A stretch of DNA of 64,000 nucleotides from Albimonas sp963977235 (GTDB taxonomy: Bacteria > Pseudomonadota > Alphaproteobacteria > Rhodobacterales > Rhodobacteraceae), in NCBI RefSeq assembly GCF_963977235.1, contig NZ_CAXBOD010000013.1, positions 31,592 to 95,591 of the forward strand, in the 5' to 3' direction. A program made the position numbers and the translations under genes. Under the pieces are notes generated by a model. It was not told the DNA's origin. It made no database searches and was given only the letters and a program-made list of their open reading frames with translations. Positions 48,849 to 57,957 of the stretch are shown here, piece by piece (position 1 is the first letter of the stretch; every line of letters begins with the position of its first letter).

Positions 48849-49331
48849 TCACTCGATGATCATCAGGGGGGCGCCGAACTCGACCGGCGTGCCGTCGGAA
48901 ACCAGGATCCGTTTCACCGTGCCCGCGCGCGGGGAGGGGATCTGGTTCATGGTCTTCATCGCCTCGACGATCAGCAGCGTCTGACCCTCGGAGACCTGGT
49001 CCCCCACGCGCACGAAGCTGGGCGCGCCGGGTTCGGCCTGGAGGTAGACGGTGCCCACCATCGGCGAGGCGACGGCGCCCGGGTGGCGGGCGAGGTCGTC
49101 GGCGGCGTCCCCCGTCGCCTCTGCCGGCGCGGAGGCCGGGGCAGGCGCGGCGGCGGCCGGGACGGCGACCTGAACAGGGGGGGCGGCCTGAAGCTGGCGG
49201 CTGACGCGCACGCTGAGGTGATCGTCCTCGCCATACTCCCGGTCGACCTCGATCTCGGTCAACTCGGTCTCCCGAAGCAGCTCGGCGAGCTGACGGATGA
49301 AGGCGATGTCGGCTTCGTGGTGCTTGCTCAT
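48849..49331 (-). CDS. accB: Biotin carboxyl carrier protein of acetyl-CoA carboxylase
   Basis: A 160-residue AccB. The N-terminus ADIAFIRQLAELLRETELTE is typical, then an Ala/Pro-rich linker (about 48-72), then the biotinyl domain with Lys126 in VEAMKTMNQI; the residue after the biotin Lys is Thr rather than the usual Met. The ATG at 49331 was chosen because it gives the family N-terminus; one at 49373 would add 14 residues. It is first in the accBC operon. Confidence 0.94.
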   Translation of the reverse strand: MSKHHEADIAFIRQLAELLRETELTEIEVDREYGEDDHLSVRVSRQLQAAPPVQVAVPAAAAPAPASAPAEATGDAADDLARHPGAVASPMVGTVYLQAEPGAPSFVRVGDQVSEGQTLLIVEAMKTMNQIPSPRAGTVKRILVSDGTPVEFGAPLMIIE

Positions 49332-49413
49332 GCAGGGTTCGCGCTGTTGCGAGGCCTGACGGAGCGACGCCATTGGTCAGGCGACGCGGGCCCCCGGAGT
49401 CGTCGCTGCGGCG

Positions 49414-49441
49414 TTTACACGTTGATAAGGGTCTTTGCCAA
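49414..49441 (-). promoter_or_regulatory. Promoter candidate for accBC
   Basis: Reading leftward, TTGGCA (49441-49436), 16 bases, then TGTAAA (49419-49414), about 83 bases before the accB start. The -35 matches five of six consensus bases and the -10 four of six. Confidence 0.4.
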
Positions 49442-49607
49442 GGGCCGCGTCGTTCGCGGTCCGGGCGGGCGCGGGCGCCCGGGCCTGATGTCGGACCCGC
49501 GAGCGCCCCCGCCGGGCGCCCCCCGCCAGCCGGCCCCGCGTGGCGCGGAGGGGCGTGGGGGGGCGTTCGCGAACGATCGGAGGGCGCTGGGCGGCCCGGG
49601 CGGGCGC

Positions 49608-50417
49608 TCAGCCCTGCTTTTCGCGGGCCGCGGCCACCACGTCGCGCATGTGGTCGAGGGGGGCGTAGCCGCGCACCAGCTCGTCGCCGATCACGAAAGT
49701 GGGGGTGCCCTGGATCTCGAGCTTCTTGGCCAGGTCGTAGGTCCGCTCGATCTGGTCCTTGATCGCGGGCGACTCGGCCTCGGCCTTCAGAGCCTCGACG
49801 TCGAGGCCCACCTCGCCTGCGATCGACCAGACTTGCGCGTCGGTCAGCGCCCCGCGGTGGTCCATCAGCGCATCGTTGAAGGCCATGTAGAGCCGCCCGT
49901 CCTGCTGCGAGCGGGACGCCAGCGCCGCCTTGGCCGCGGTCACCGAGGACGGGCCGAGGATCGGGAACTCCTTGACCACATAGCGCAGGCCGGCGTCGGT
50001 CTCGACCAGCTTGCGCACGTCGGCGTGGGCCTTCTTGCAGTAGCCGCAGTTGTAGTCGATGAACTCGACCACGGTGACGTCCCCGTCGGGGTTGCCGGCG
50101 ACATGGGAATAGCCGTCGTCGCGGATCTCGTCGCGGTTCTCCGAGACCATGTCGCGGGCCTGGTCGGCCTCGGCCGCCTCGCGCCGGTCCTCGAGGACCT
50201 TCACCGCCTCCATGATCACTTCGGGATGCTCGAGCAGGTAGCGCCGGATCTCGGCGCGCAGCACCGCGCGCCCCTCGGGGTCGAGCTCCATGGCCTCGGA
50301 CAGGGCGCTCTGCGCCGCGAGGGGGGTCGGGAGGGCGGCAAGCCCCCCCAGGACAAGCGCGGCGGCGGCAAGCAGCCCGGCGGGGCGAGGAAAGGGCTTG
50401 GGGGCGGTCGGCGTCAT
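49608..50417 (-). CDS. DsbA-family thiol:disulfide oxidoreductase
   Basis: A 269-residue exported thioredoxin-fold protein. A signal peptide covers about 1-35 (GLLAAAALVLGGLAALPTPLA). The active site is CGYC (124-127) in FIDYNCGYCKKA, and the cis-Pro lies in QGTPTFVIGD near 243. The stretch 40-105 before the domain is a helical extension seen in Com1/ScsC-like periplasmic oxidoreductases. It is expected to form or isomerise disulfides in periplasmic proteins. It is downstream of the M48 peptidase on the same strand. Confidence 0.9.
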   Translation of the reverse strand: MTPTAPKPFPRPAGLLAAAALVLGGLAALPTPLAAQSALSEAMELDPEGRAVLRAEIRRYLLEHPEVIMEAVKVLEDRREAAEADQARDMVSENRDEIRDDGYSHVAGNPDGDVTVVEFIDYNCGYCKKAHADVRKLVETDAGLRYVVKEFPILGPSSVTAAKAALASRSQQDGRLYMAFNDALMDHRGALTDAQVWSIAGEVGLDVEALKAEAESPAIKDQIERTYDLAKKLEIQGTPTFVIGDELVRGYAPLDHMRDVVAAAREKQG

Positions 50418-50519
50418 GGTCCTGTCACTCCGTCGAAGGGGCGATCCGGGGGGCCGCGCCGGGCGCGGAGGCGAAGGGGCGCCCATCGAGGGCGGGGGCG
50501 GCGTAGCACGGCAGGAGCG

Positions 50520-51923
50520 TCATTGCTGCATCGCCTTCGTCGCAACGACGATGTCGTCGGCCTGCAGCCAGGGGGGCGAGCCCGCGGGCAGCAGGCCCTT
50601 GGCGCGCTCGGCCATGCGGTGGGCGTCGATGGGCTGGTTGATCAGCATCATCCGCTCGGCCGTGGCCAGCGCGGCGCGCCCCTCCTGGCCCGTGCGGGCG
50701 TAGGCGTAGGCGAGATCGCGCAGCAGACCGGGGTCGCCGCCCTCGGACTGCTCGGCCCCGTGCTCGAGCGCGGCCAGCGCCTCGCGGTCCGCGGCGGGCG
50801 AGCCGACCGAAAGCAGCGCGCGCCCGAGGTAGCCCAGGATCAGCGGCTCGTCGGGGGCCAGCGCCACGGCGCGGCGATAGGGGGCGACCGCCTCGACCCC
50901 GCGGCCGCTCTCGAGCAGGATCTGGCCCTTGAGCTCATGGTAATAGGGGTCGTCGGGGCGGAACCCGATCAGCCTCTCGGCCTCGGCCACTGCGGCGTCC
51001 GGGTCGGGGGCGCGGTGCAGGGCGACGGCGCGGCGCAGGGTGGCGAACTCCGAATGATCATCGGGGTCGAGCCGGCGCAGCACGGCGGCGGGATTCTCGA
51101 GGAACCCCTCCAGCTTCGCCTCCATCCTGTCGACCCAGTAGACAAGCTCGGGATCGGGCGCCCGGCCGCGGGCGGGGGACTCGCCGGCGCGGCGGCGGAT
51201 GGCCGAGAGGCGCTCGGTCGAGACCGGATGGGTCAGCGCGTAGGGGTCGACGTGGCGGGAGGAGAACACCTCCTGCCCGCGGAACTTCTCCAGCACCGTC
51301 TCCATGCCCATCGGGTCGACGCCGGCGCGCTCGAGATAGGTGATGCCGGCCTGGTCGGCGGCCGATTCCTCGCCCCGGCTGAACGACAGCAGCGCCCGCT
51401 GGATCGCGGTCTGGGAGCCTGCGCCCAGGCCCACGCCCGCCGCAGCGCCTCCCGCGCCCCCCGCGAGCCCCGCCGCGGCGGCCGCGGCGATGCCCAGCAG
51501 CACGCCCGCCATCGCCGGGCCGCGCAGGTTGTTCATGGCGATCTGCCGGCGGGCCAGGTGGCCGCCGGTGATGTGCCCGATCTCGTGGGCGATCACGCCC
51601 TGCAGCTGCGCGGGCTCGGCGAAGTCGCGCAACAGGCCGGTCGAGACCACCAGGTTGCGGCCGCCATACACGAAGGCGTTGGGCAGCCGGTCGTCGAAGA
51701 TCCGGATCTCGATCGAGTCGGGCGCCACGCCGGCCGCCCGGAACAGCGGGTCCGACAGGCGCTTTAGCGTCGCCTCCGTCTCCGCGTCGCGCACGAAGCC
51801 TGCGGCGGCGGCGGGCTGGACGAATGCGGCGAGCGTGGCCGCGGCGAAGGCCAGCGCGCGGGCCGCCCGTCCCAGCCGGGACGGCGCGGGCGCGCGGGTG
51901 GGGCGGGAGAGGGTCTGGGGCAC
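50520..51923 (-). CDS. M48-family metallopeptidase with TPR region (BepA-like)
   Basis: A protein of about 467 residues. The N-terminus carries a signal peptide (ALAFAAATLAAFVQPAAA), the zinc motif is HEIGH (113-117), and the third ligand is the Glu in RGEESAADQAG near 185. A glycine/alanine-rich hydrophobic loop (140-165) is typical. The C-terminal 200 residues are TPR-like (PDDPYYHELKGQILLESG). It is probably a periplasmic quality-control protease for outer-membrane proteins. The GTG at 51923 gives a normal signal peptide; an ATG at 51956 is an alternative. Confidence 0.88.
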   Translation of the reverse strand: MPQTLSRPTRAPAPSRLGRAARALAFAAATLAAFVQPAAAAGFVRDAETEATLKRLSDPLFRAAGVAPDSIEIRIFDDRLPNAFVYGGRNLVVSTGLLRDFAEPAQLQGVIAHEIGHITGGHLARRQIAMNNLRGPAMAGVLLGIAAAAAAGLAGGAGGAAAGVGLGAGSQTAIQRALLSFSRGEESAADQAGITYLERAGVDPMGMETVLEKFRGQEVFSSRHVDPYALTHPVSTERLSAIRRRAGESPARGRAPDPELVYWVDRMEAKLEGFLENPAAVLRRLDPDDHSEFATLRRAVALHRAPDPDAAVAEAERLIGFRPDDPYYHELKGQILLESGRGVEAVAPYRRAVALAPDEPLILGYLGRALLSVGSPAADREALAALEHGAEQSEGGDPGLLRDLAYAYARTGQEGRAALATAERMMLINQPIDAHRMAERAKGLLPAGSPPWLQADDIVVATKAMQQ

Positions 51924-52115
51924 GTCCGCGGCTCGCCTTCGGTCTCGGCCGCGCATCGGCGGCGCGGCCCGTGATCCTGCGCGGAGCGGGTCGCCCCTCT
52001 CCGCCTGCTTGCGCCGCGCCGGTCGGCCGCGCCCGGGGGGACCGGTCGAGGTTGACCGCCTCGGCGGCCGGACCCCACGCTGAAGGCGCGCGCAGGTCAT
52101 CAGGAGCCGAAAAAG

Positions 52116-53255
52116 ATGAAGAGTTCAAGGAGGAGCGCCGTGGCTCCCTTCATGGTGATGGATATCATGGAGCGCGTGCGCGAAATGGAAGCCGGCGGGC
52201 GCGACGTGATCCACATGGAGGTCGGCCAGCCCTCGACCCCTGCGCCCCGCGCCGCGCGCGAGGCGGTGGCCCACGCGATGTCGGGCGAGCCGCTGGGCTA
52301 CACCGTCGCCCTGGGCCTCCCCGAGCTGCGCGAGGCGATCGCCGACCTCTATCGCCGTCGTCACGGGATCGCGCTGGATCCCTCCCGCGTGATCGTCACC
52401 GCCGGCAGCTCTGGCGCCTTCACGCTGGCGTTCCTGTCGCTGTTCGAGGCGGGCGCCCGCGTGGCGCTCGGGGACCCGGGATATCCCAGCTACCGCAACA
52501 TTCTCTCGGCTCTGGGGATCGAACCGGTGCGAATCGAGACCGGTCCCGAATCGAGATGGCAGCCCCGGCCCGAGGATCTCGGCGAGGCCGACGGGCTGCT
52601 GGTGGCGAGCCCGGCGAATCCCTCCGGCACGATGCTCGATCGCGAGGCGCTGGCGGCGCTGGCGCGGGCCTGCTCGGCCCGTGGGGCCGGCTTCATCTCG
52701 GACGAGATCTATCACGGGTTGACCTATGCCGGGCCGGCGGTGAGCGCGCTCGAGGTCACCGATGATGTTTTCGTGATCAATTCGTTCTCGAAGTACTGGT
52801 CGATGACCGGCTGGCGGATCGGCTGGATGGTCGTGCCTCCGGGGATGGTCCGCACGGTCGAGCGGCTGGCCCAGAATTTCTTCATCTGCGCGCCTCACGT
52901 CAGCCAGATCGCCGCGCTCGCCGCGCTGCAAGCTGAAGATGAATGCGAAGCGAACAGAGGGGTTTATGAGGTGAACAGGTCCCTTCTGATGAATGAATTG
53001 CCCGGGGCCGGGTTCACCGAGTTCGCCCCCGCCGACGGCGCCTTCTACCTGTACGCCGACGTCACGAACATGACTGACGACAGCCGCGCCTTCTGCGAGC
53101 GGATGCTCTGCGAGGCCGGAGTCGCGGCCACGCCCGGCCACGATTTCGATCCAATCCGCGGAAACTCCTTCGTGCGTTTCAGTTTCGCGCGAAGCGAAGC
53201 CCATATCGCCGAGGGCGCCCGCCGGTTGAAAACCTGGCTGAAGGGCCGGTCCTGA
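52116..53255 (+). CDS. Pyridoxal-phosphate aminotransferase (class I/II)
   Basis: A 379-residue fold-type I aminotransferase related to aspartate aminotransferases. MEVGQPSTPAP near residue 34 starts the substrate arm, TAGSSGAF near 95 binds the cofactor phosphate, SPANPSGTM near 165 is the conserved Asn-Pro region, and the Schiff-base Lys226 lies in INSFSKYWSMTGWRIGW. The conserved Arg for the substrate carboxylate is in NSFVRFSFA near 348. The exact amino acid substrate is not evident. An AGGAG site precedes the ATG. Divergent from the M48 gene. Confidence 0.9.
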   Translation: MKSSRRSAVAPFMVMDIMERVREMEAGGRDVIHMEVGQPSTPAPRAAREAVAHAMSGEPLGYTVALGLPELREAIADLYRRRHGIALDPSRVIVTAGSSGAFTLAFLSLFEAGARVALGDPGYPSYRNILSALGIEPVRIETGPESRWQPRPEDLGEADGLLVASPANPSGTMLDREALAALARACSARGAGFISDEIYHGLTYAGPAVSALEVTDDVFVINSFSKYWSMTGWRIGWMVVPPGMVRTVERLAQNFFICAPHVSQIAALAALQAEDECEANRGVYEVNRSLLMNELPGAGFTEFAPADGAFYLYADVTNMTDDSRAFCERMLCEAGVAATPGHDFDPIRGNSFVRFSFARSEAHIAEGARRLKTWLKGRS

Positions 53256-53434
53256 ACCGCATCTGCGCGTTAATGAACAAGATTGCCGGAATGTGAACAT
53301 CGCTGTTCCCATGCAGGATGAATCGAGGTATGAATGAACTAGAGAGAGATAGGCGGGGTGCCCTGAAAGGGGTGGTCGGGATTTCCGGCAGCCTCCCGGG
53401 TCTCGATGGGGAAGCGAGAGCTAGGAGCTACACG

Positions 53435-54127
53435 ATGCGGAGCTTTATTCTTGGGGCAATCGGTGCAGTGGCCCTCGCGGCAGCTGCGCATGCGGCGCCG
53501 ATTTCATACACGACCGGTGTGGATGCCGGAGCCGAAGGGTTTACAGGCGCCACTCTGAACTTCGGAACGAGCGATGGGTTCACCGTGACCCTGCCGCAGT
53601 GGGATCCGACCCTGTTTCCGGGCATGTCGTTGATCAGCGCGACGATCGACTGGGAAGCGACGTTGAACGCGCTCGGCAGCTATGAGGCTGTGACGAACGG
53701 TTCCCTTCGTCGCTGGCTCGTCGATGGGTTCATGACCGGCACCGGCCCTTCGTCGCTCTACGTCGAGCTTGATCCGGCGGGCGACCTCAATCCGCCGCCG
53801 CCGACTGTGCTTTCGCTGACTGCTGGCGACAGCGGTTCGCTGGCGCCGATCGAAGTGACTGACGATATCCAGCAGATCTTCACGACTGGTCTCGGCGTGT
53901 TCACCGGCAACTCGCTGCTGACTTGGGAGTTCGACGGGACGATCTTCAGCTCGCCGAACACCTCCGGCACCATTACCACGACCCCGACGGGTTCGGGCTC
54001 GGTTTCGGCGGTCATCACCTATGTCTACGAGCCGACGGCCACGGCCGTCCCGCTGCCTGCAGCTCTGCCGCTGATGGGCGCAAGCCTGGCCGGTCTGGCC
54101 TTGGTGGCGCGTCGCCGCAAGTCCTGA
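53435..54127 (+). CDS. VPLPA-CTERM sorting-domain secreted protein
   Basis: A 230-residue exported protein. A signal peptide covers about 1-20 (FILGAIGAVALAAAAHAAP). The C-terminus AVPLPAALPLMGASLAGLAL followed by ARRRKS is the VPLPA-CTERM sorting signal: a motif, a membrane helix and a basic end, recognised by an exosortase-type enzyme. The central part is Thr/Ser/Gly-rich and beta-like. AGGAG precedes the ATG. The gene is visibly less GC-rich than its neighbours. No exosortase gene is in this window. Confidence 0.88.
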   Translation: MRSFILGAIGAVALAAAAHAAPISYTTGVDAGAEGFTGATLNFGTSDGFTVTLPQWDPTLFPGMSLISATIDWEATLNALGSYEAVTNGSLRRWLVDGFMTGTGPSSLYVELDPAGDLNPPPPTVLSLTAGDSGSLAPIEVTDDIQQIFTTGLGVFTGNSLLTWEFDGTIFSSPNTSGTITTTPTGSGSVSAVITYVYEPTATAVPLPAALPLMGASLAGLALVARRRKS

Positions 54128-54148
54128 CGCCTACGTTACGCTCTGCTG

Positions 54149-54184
54149 AAAGCGCCGCCTCGGTTTGAGGCGGCGCTTTTCGTT
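54149..54184 (+). terminator. Terminator after the VPLPA-CTERM gene
   Basis: A perfect 13-bp stem (54149-54161 with 54167-54179) with loop GGTTT is followed by TTTTCGTTT. It begins 21 bases after the stop codon. Confidence 0.88.
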
Positions 54185-54531
54185 TGTGACGACAGCGTAT
54201 AGGCAACGACCGTCGCGTGCAGGACCGACGTTGCTTCATCGGCGCCCGGCGCAAGAGGGTCCTGCAGACCTCCCGCGCCAATCCTGGCGAAGACAAAAAT
54301 CCCGAGAGCTGGCGCGTCGGCAGCCTGGCGCAGGCTCCGCCGACGACACTCCCATGACCCGACTGAATCGCGTGCTGTGCTGGATCGCCATGGTTTGACA
54401 GCGGTCCAGGTCAGCGGCCGGTCGCTTCCGTGGCACCCGTGACGGCTCACCTCGCCGGTGCATATCCTGCCGCAGGCTGGGGCGCCGCATGGCGCTGGCA
54501 GGCCGCTCCGACGCCAGAGGGTCGCCAACAG

Positions 54532-54560
54532 AAAAGAGGCGCCCGGGAAGGCGCCCCCTC
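54532..54560 (-). terminator. Terminator after rne
   Basis: Reading leftward, GAGGGGGCGCC pairs with GGGCGCCTC across a short loop, then TCTTTTCTG follows. It lies about 32 bases after the rne stop. Confidence 0.65.
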
Positions 54561-54591
54561 TGGAACCAGTCGACCCCAGCCCCGGGAAGAG

Positions 54592-57500
54592 TCAGCGCTT
54601 GAGCGCCCACCATCCCCGTCTCTTGGGCTGGGTCGCCGCCTCGGATGTCTCCTTGGCCGTCTCTTTGGCGGGCGTCTGCGCGACTGGCTCGGCCTCGGTT
54701 GCGACGGGCGCCGAAGCGGGCTCATCGACAACAGCGTTCGGCTCTTTGGCTTCCGCCTCGAGGGAGGCCTCGACCTCGGGCGCCACCTCCGCGCTCCCGA
54801 CGTCCGGCTGCGAAGCTTTCGCGTCCTGCGGCGGCTCGTTGGCAGGGGCTGCGTGCGTCGCCGCCTCCTCGCTCGAGGCTTCGGGCTCTGCGGCCGTCGC
54901 CTCGGGCGCCTCGGACTTCTTCGGCTTGCGGCGGCGGCGGGTGCGCTTGGGCTCGGGGATCTCGATCGGCGCATCCGACTCCGTCAGGGTCGCCGGCGAG
55001 ACCGGGGCCGAGACGGCGGCGTCCTCCTGCGGGGCGTCCTTGTCCGGGGACGCCTCCTTCTCGGCCGAGGCGGGCGCGTCGTCGGACCCGGGCTCGCCGT
55101 CCTCGCCGCGCTTCCGGCGGCGACCGCCGCGGCGGCCGCGGCGACGGCGGGAGCCGTCCTCGTCGGACTTGTCGTCGCTCGCCTCGGGACGGGCCTCCTC
55201 GGCCTGCGCCTCGGCCCGGGCGACGGGCGCGGGGACCTCCTCCTCGACCGGGGTCTCGACGACCTCGGCCTCCTCGACCTCCTCCAGGTCCGGCGCGTCC
55301 ATCATCGAGACGGGCAGGGGGGCCTGAAGGGGCAGGCGGCTGGCGGTCTTGATCCGCTCGACGTGGAACTCGGGCGAGAACAGCGACGGGTCGCCCTCGA
55401 TCCGGATCACCACGCCGTGGCGGGCTTCGATGCCCGAGAGGTGGTCGCGCTTGTCGTTGAGCAGGTAGCTCGCCGTGCCCATGGGCGCGCGCACCGAAAG
55501 CTCCGGCGCGCGGCCGCGGGCGGCCTCGCCCTCAAGCTGGCGCAGGATGGTGAGCGACAGCGAGCTGTCGGCCCGCACCACGCCGGTCCCGTGGCAGTGA
55601 GCGCAGGGAGCCGTCGTCGCCTCGAGCACGCCGGGGCGCAGGCGCTGGCGCGACATCTCCATCAGGCCGAAAGCCGAGATCCGGCCGACCTGGATGCGCG
55701 CCCGGTCGATCTTCAGCTTGTCCTTCATCCGCTTCTCGACGGACCGGTTGTTGCGCGGGTCCTCCATGTCGATGAAGTCGATGACGATCAGGCCGGCGAG
55801 GTCGCGCAGGCGCAGCTGGCGGGCGATCTCGTCGGCCGCCTCCAGGTTGGTCTTCAGGGCGGTGTCCTCGATGGACCCCTCCTTGGTCGACTTGCCGGAG
55901 TTGATATCGATGGCCACCAGCGCCTCGGTCACGCCGATGACGATGTAGCCGCCCGACTTCAGCTGCACGGTGGGGTTGAACATCGAGTTCAACTCCTGCT
56001 CCACCCCGTGCTTGGCGAACAGCGGCTGCGAGTCCGTGTTGCGGACCACGTTGCGCGCGTGGCCGGGCATCAGCATGGACATGTAGTCCTTGGCTTCCTT
56101 GTAGCCCTCGTCCCCGTCCACGCAGATCTGGTCGATGCCCTGCGCATACAGATCCCGGATCGCGCGCTTGATCAGCGAGCCTTCCTCGTAGATCAGCGTC
56201 GGCGCGACCGAGCGCAGGGTCGTCTCGCGGATCCGCTCCCACTGGCGCAGCAGGTACTCGTAGTCGCGCTCGATCTCCTGGGCGGTGCGCTTGGCGCCGG
56301 CCGTGCGGATGATCAGGCCCATGCCGCGCGGCACCTCGATGTCGCCGGCGATGTCCTTGAGCTTCTTGCGGTCGGCCGCGTTGGTGATCTTGCGCGAGAT
56401 GCCGCCGCCGCGCGCGGTGTTGGGCATCAGCACGCAATAGCGTCCGGCGAGGCTGAGGTAGGTGGTCAGCGCGGCGCCCTTGTTGCCGCGCTCTTCCTTG
56501 ACGACCTGGACCAGGAGGATCTGGCGAACCTTGATCACTTCCTGGATCTTGTAGCGGCGCTGGAAGATGCGGCGGGCGGAGATGCCCTCGCCGAGATCGT
56601 CGCCGTCCTCGCTCCGCGCATCGGCGGCGGAGTCGGCGTCCTCGTCGTCCGAAGAGTCGTCCACCACAGGAGCGGGGTCGGCCTTGGCCTCGGCCGGCGC
56701 GTCGTCGGCCTTGGAGCGGCGCGAGCGGCGCGAGCGGCCGCCGCGGCGCGAACGCCGGCGGCGCTTGTCGCCCGAGGCTTCGTCGCCCGAAGCGTCATCG
56801 TTCGAGGAGTCGTCGCCCGAGGAATCGTCGTCGTCCTCGGAGTCGTCGTCCGACGTCCGGGAGGTTTCGGCCGGGGCCGTGGTGTCCTCGGCCGGCGCCT
56901 CTGCGACGGCGTCGGGGGCGGCGGCGGTCTCGACCGCAGCGTCAACCGCGGGGGAGTCGGCCGGCGTCTCGGCGGCGACGGTCGTCTCTTCCGCGCGGGC
57001 CTCTGCCTGGGGCTCCTGCGCCGGAGCCTCCGCCGGCGCCTCTGCGACGGGCGCGGGCTCGGCCGAGATCTCCGCGACCGGCGGTTCCTCCGCGGGCGTC
57101 TCGGGGGCAGGCGTCTCGGGGGCAGACGTCTCGGCGGTCTCCGCCGGGGTCTCGGTCGTCCCGGGAGCGGCGGCCTCGGCCGGCGCCTCGGAAGTCGGAG
57201 CCTCGGACGGCGTCGGAGCGGCGGCCTCGTCCTCGGGACGGCGCACGGGGGGGACGTAATCCTCCTCGACGCGCTCGTCGTCGTCGTCGCCCGCGCCGGC
57301 GGCCTCGGCCATCACGCGGGGCGAACCGTCGTCGTCGTCCTCAGGCTTTTCGGAGTTGTCCGAGGACTCCTCCGGCGTGCCGGAGGCGTCGGCCGTCCGG
57401 GCGTCGTCCTCGCCCGACGCGTCGTCGTCATCCTCGCCCTCGGAGACGGTCTCGGGGCGCTCGGCCTCGTAGTCGTCGTCCTCGTCGGCGGATTCGCCGA

Positions 57501-57957
57501 CCAGGCGGGAATCGTCCCGATCGTCGGAGTCGTCGTCCCCGCCGTCGTCGTCCGACTCGTCCTCGTCGTCATCGCCGGCGGCGTCGCGGGACTTCGCTTC
57601 GGCGCGGGCGGCCGCGGCGGCCTGGCGGGCGGCGCGGCGATCCTCGTCGGCGGCGGCGCGGCGACGCGCCTCCTCCTCCTCCTCGGCCATCAGCGCTTCG
57701 CGATCGGCCTTGGGGATCTGGTAGTAGTCGGGGTGAATCTCGGAGAAGGCGAGGAAGCCGTGCCGGTTCCCCCCATACTCCACGAACGCGGCCTGGAGCG
57801 AGGGCTCCACCCGGGTCACTTTCGCGAGGTAGATATTGCCGGCGATCTGCTTCTTCGAGATCGTCTCGAAGTCGAAATCTTCTACCTTGTTGCCGTCTGC
57901 GACGACGACCCGGGTCTCCTCCGGGTGCGTCGCGTCAATGAGCATCTTCTTCGCCAT
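54592..57957 (-). CDS. rne: Ribonuclease E
   Basis: A 1121-residue RNase E, the main endonuclease for mRNA decay and rRNA/tRNA processing and core of the degradosome. The S1 RNA-binding domain starts near 36 (GNIYLAKVTRVEPSLQAAFVE) but is interrupted at about 86-460 by a long acidic, Ala/Pro/Asp/Glu-rich insertion with an Arg-rich patch near 400-415. It resumes at RRIFQRRYKIQEV. The catalytic core holds VIDFIDMEDPRNNRS with the metal-binding Asp residues, and the zinc link is CAHCHGTG. From about 885 to the end is a disordered Arg- and acid-rich scaffold region ending RRGWWALKR. Confidence 0.95.
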   Translation of the reverse strand: MAKKMLIDATHPEETRVVVADGNKVEDFDFETISKKQIAGNIYLAKVTRVEPSLQAAFVEYGGNRHGFLAFSEIHPDYYQIPKADREALMAEEEEEARRRAAADEDRRAARQAAAAARAEAKSRDAAGDDDEDESDDDGGDDDSDDRDDSRLVGESADEDDDYEAERPETVSEGEDDDDASGEDDARTADASGTPEESSDNSEKPEDDDDGSPRVMAEAAGAGDDDDERVEEDYVPPVRRPEDEAAAPTPSEAPTSEAPAEAAAPGTTETPAETAETSAPETPAPETPAEEPPVAEISAEPAPVAEAPAEAPAQEPQAEARAEETTVAAETPADSPAVDAAVETAAAPDAVAEAPAEDTTAPAETSRTSDDDSEDDDDSSGDDSSNDDASGDEASGDKRRRRSRRGGRSRRSRRSKADDAPAEAKADPAPVVDDSSDDEDADSAADARSEDGDDLGEGISARRIFQRRYKIQEVIKVRQILLVQVVKEERGNKGAALTTYLSLAGRYCVLMPNTARGGGISRKITNAADRKKLKDIAGDIEVPRGMGLIIRTAGAKRTAQEIERDYEYLLRQWERIRETTLRSVAPTLIYEEGSLIKRAIRDLYAQGIDQICVDGDEGYKEAKDYMSMLMPGHARNVVRNTDSQPLFAKHGVEQELNSMFNPTVQLKSGGYIVIGVTEALVAIDINSGKSTKEGSIEDTALKTNLEAADEIARQLRLRDLAGLIVIDFIDMEDPRNNRSVEKRMKDKLKIDRARIQVGRISAFGLMEMSRQRLRPGVLEATTAPCAHCHGTGVVRADSSLSLTILRQLEGEAARGRAPELSVRAPMGTASYLLNDKRDHLSGIEARHGVVIRIEGDPSLFSPEFHVERIKTASRLPLQAPLPVSMMDAPDLEEVEEAEVVETPVEEEVPAPVARAEAQAEEARPEASDDKSDEDGSRRRRGRRGGRRRKRGEDGEPGSDDAPASAEKEASPDKDAPQEDAAVSAPVSPATLTESDAPIEIPEPKRTRRRRKPKKSEAPEATAAEPEASSEEAATHAAPANEPPQDAKASQPDVGSAEVAPEVEASLEAEAKEPNAVVDEPASAPVATEAEPVAQTPAKETAKETSEAATQPKRRGWWALKR

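Larger units (their letters stand above)
54128..54591. other. Intergenic region between VPLPA-CTERM gene and rne
   Basis: This 464-base region contains a terminator at each end (one per strand). The middle (54185-54530) has less GC than the average and short frames on the minus strand with no recognised family. It may be the remains of a decayed gene, but no transposase or other homology can be asserted by eye. Confidence 0.4.
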
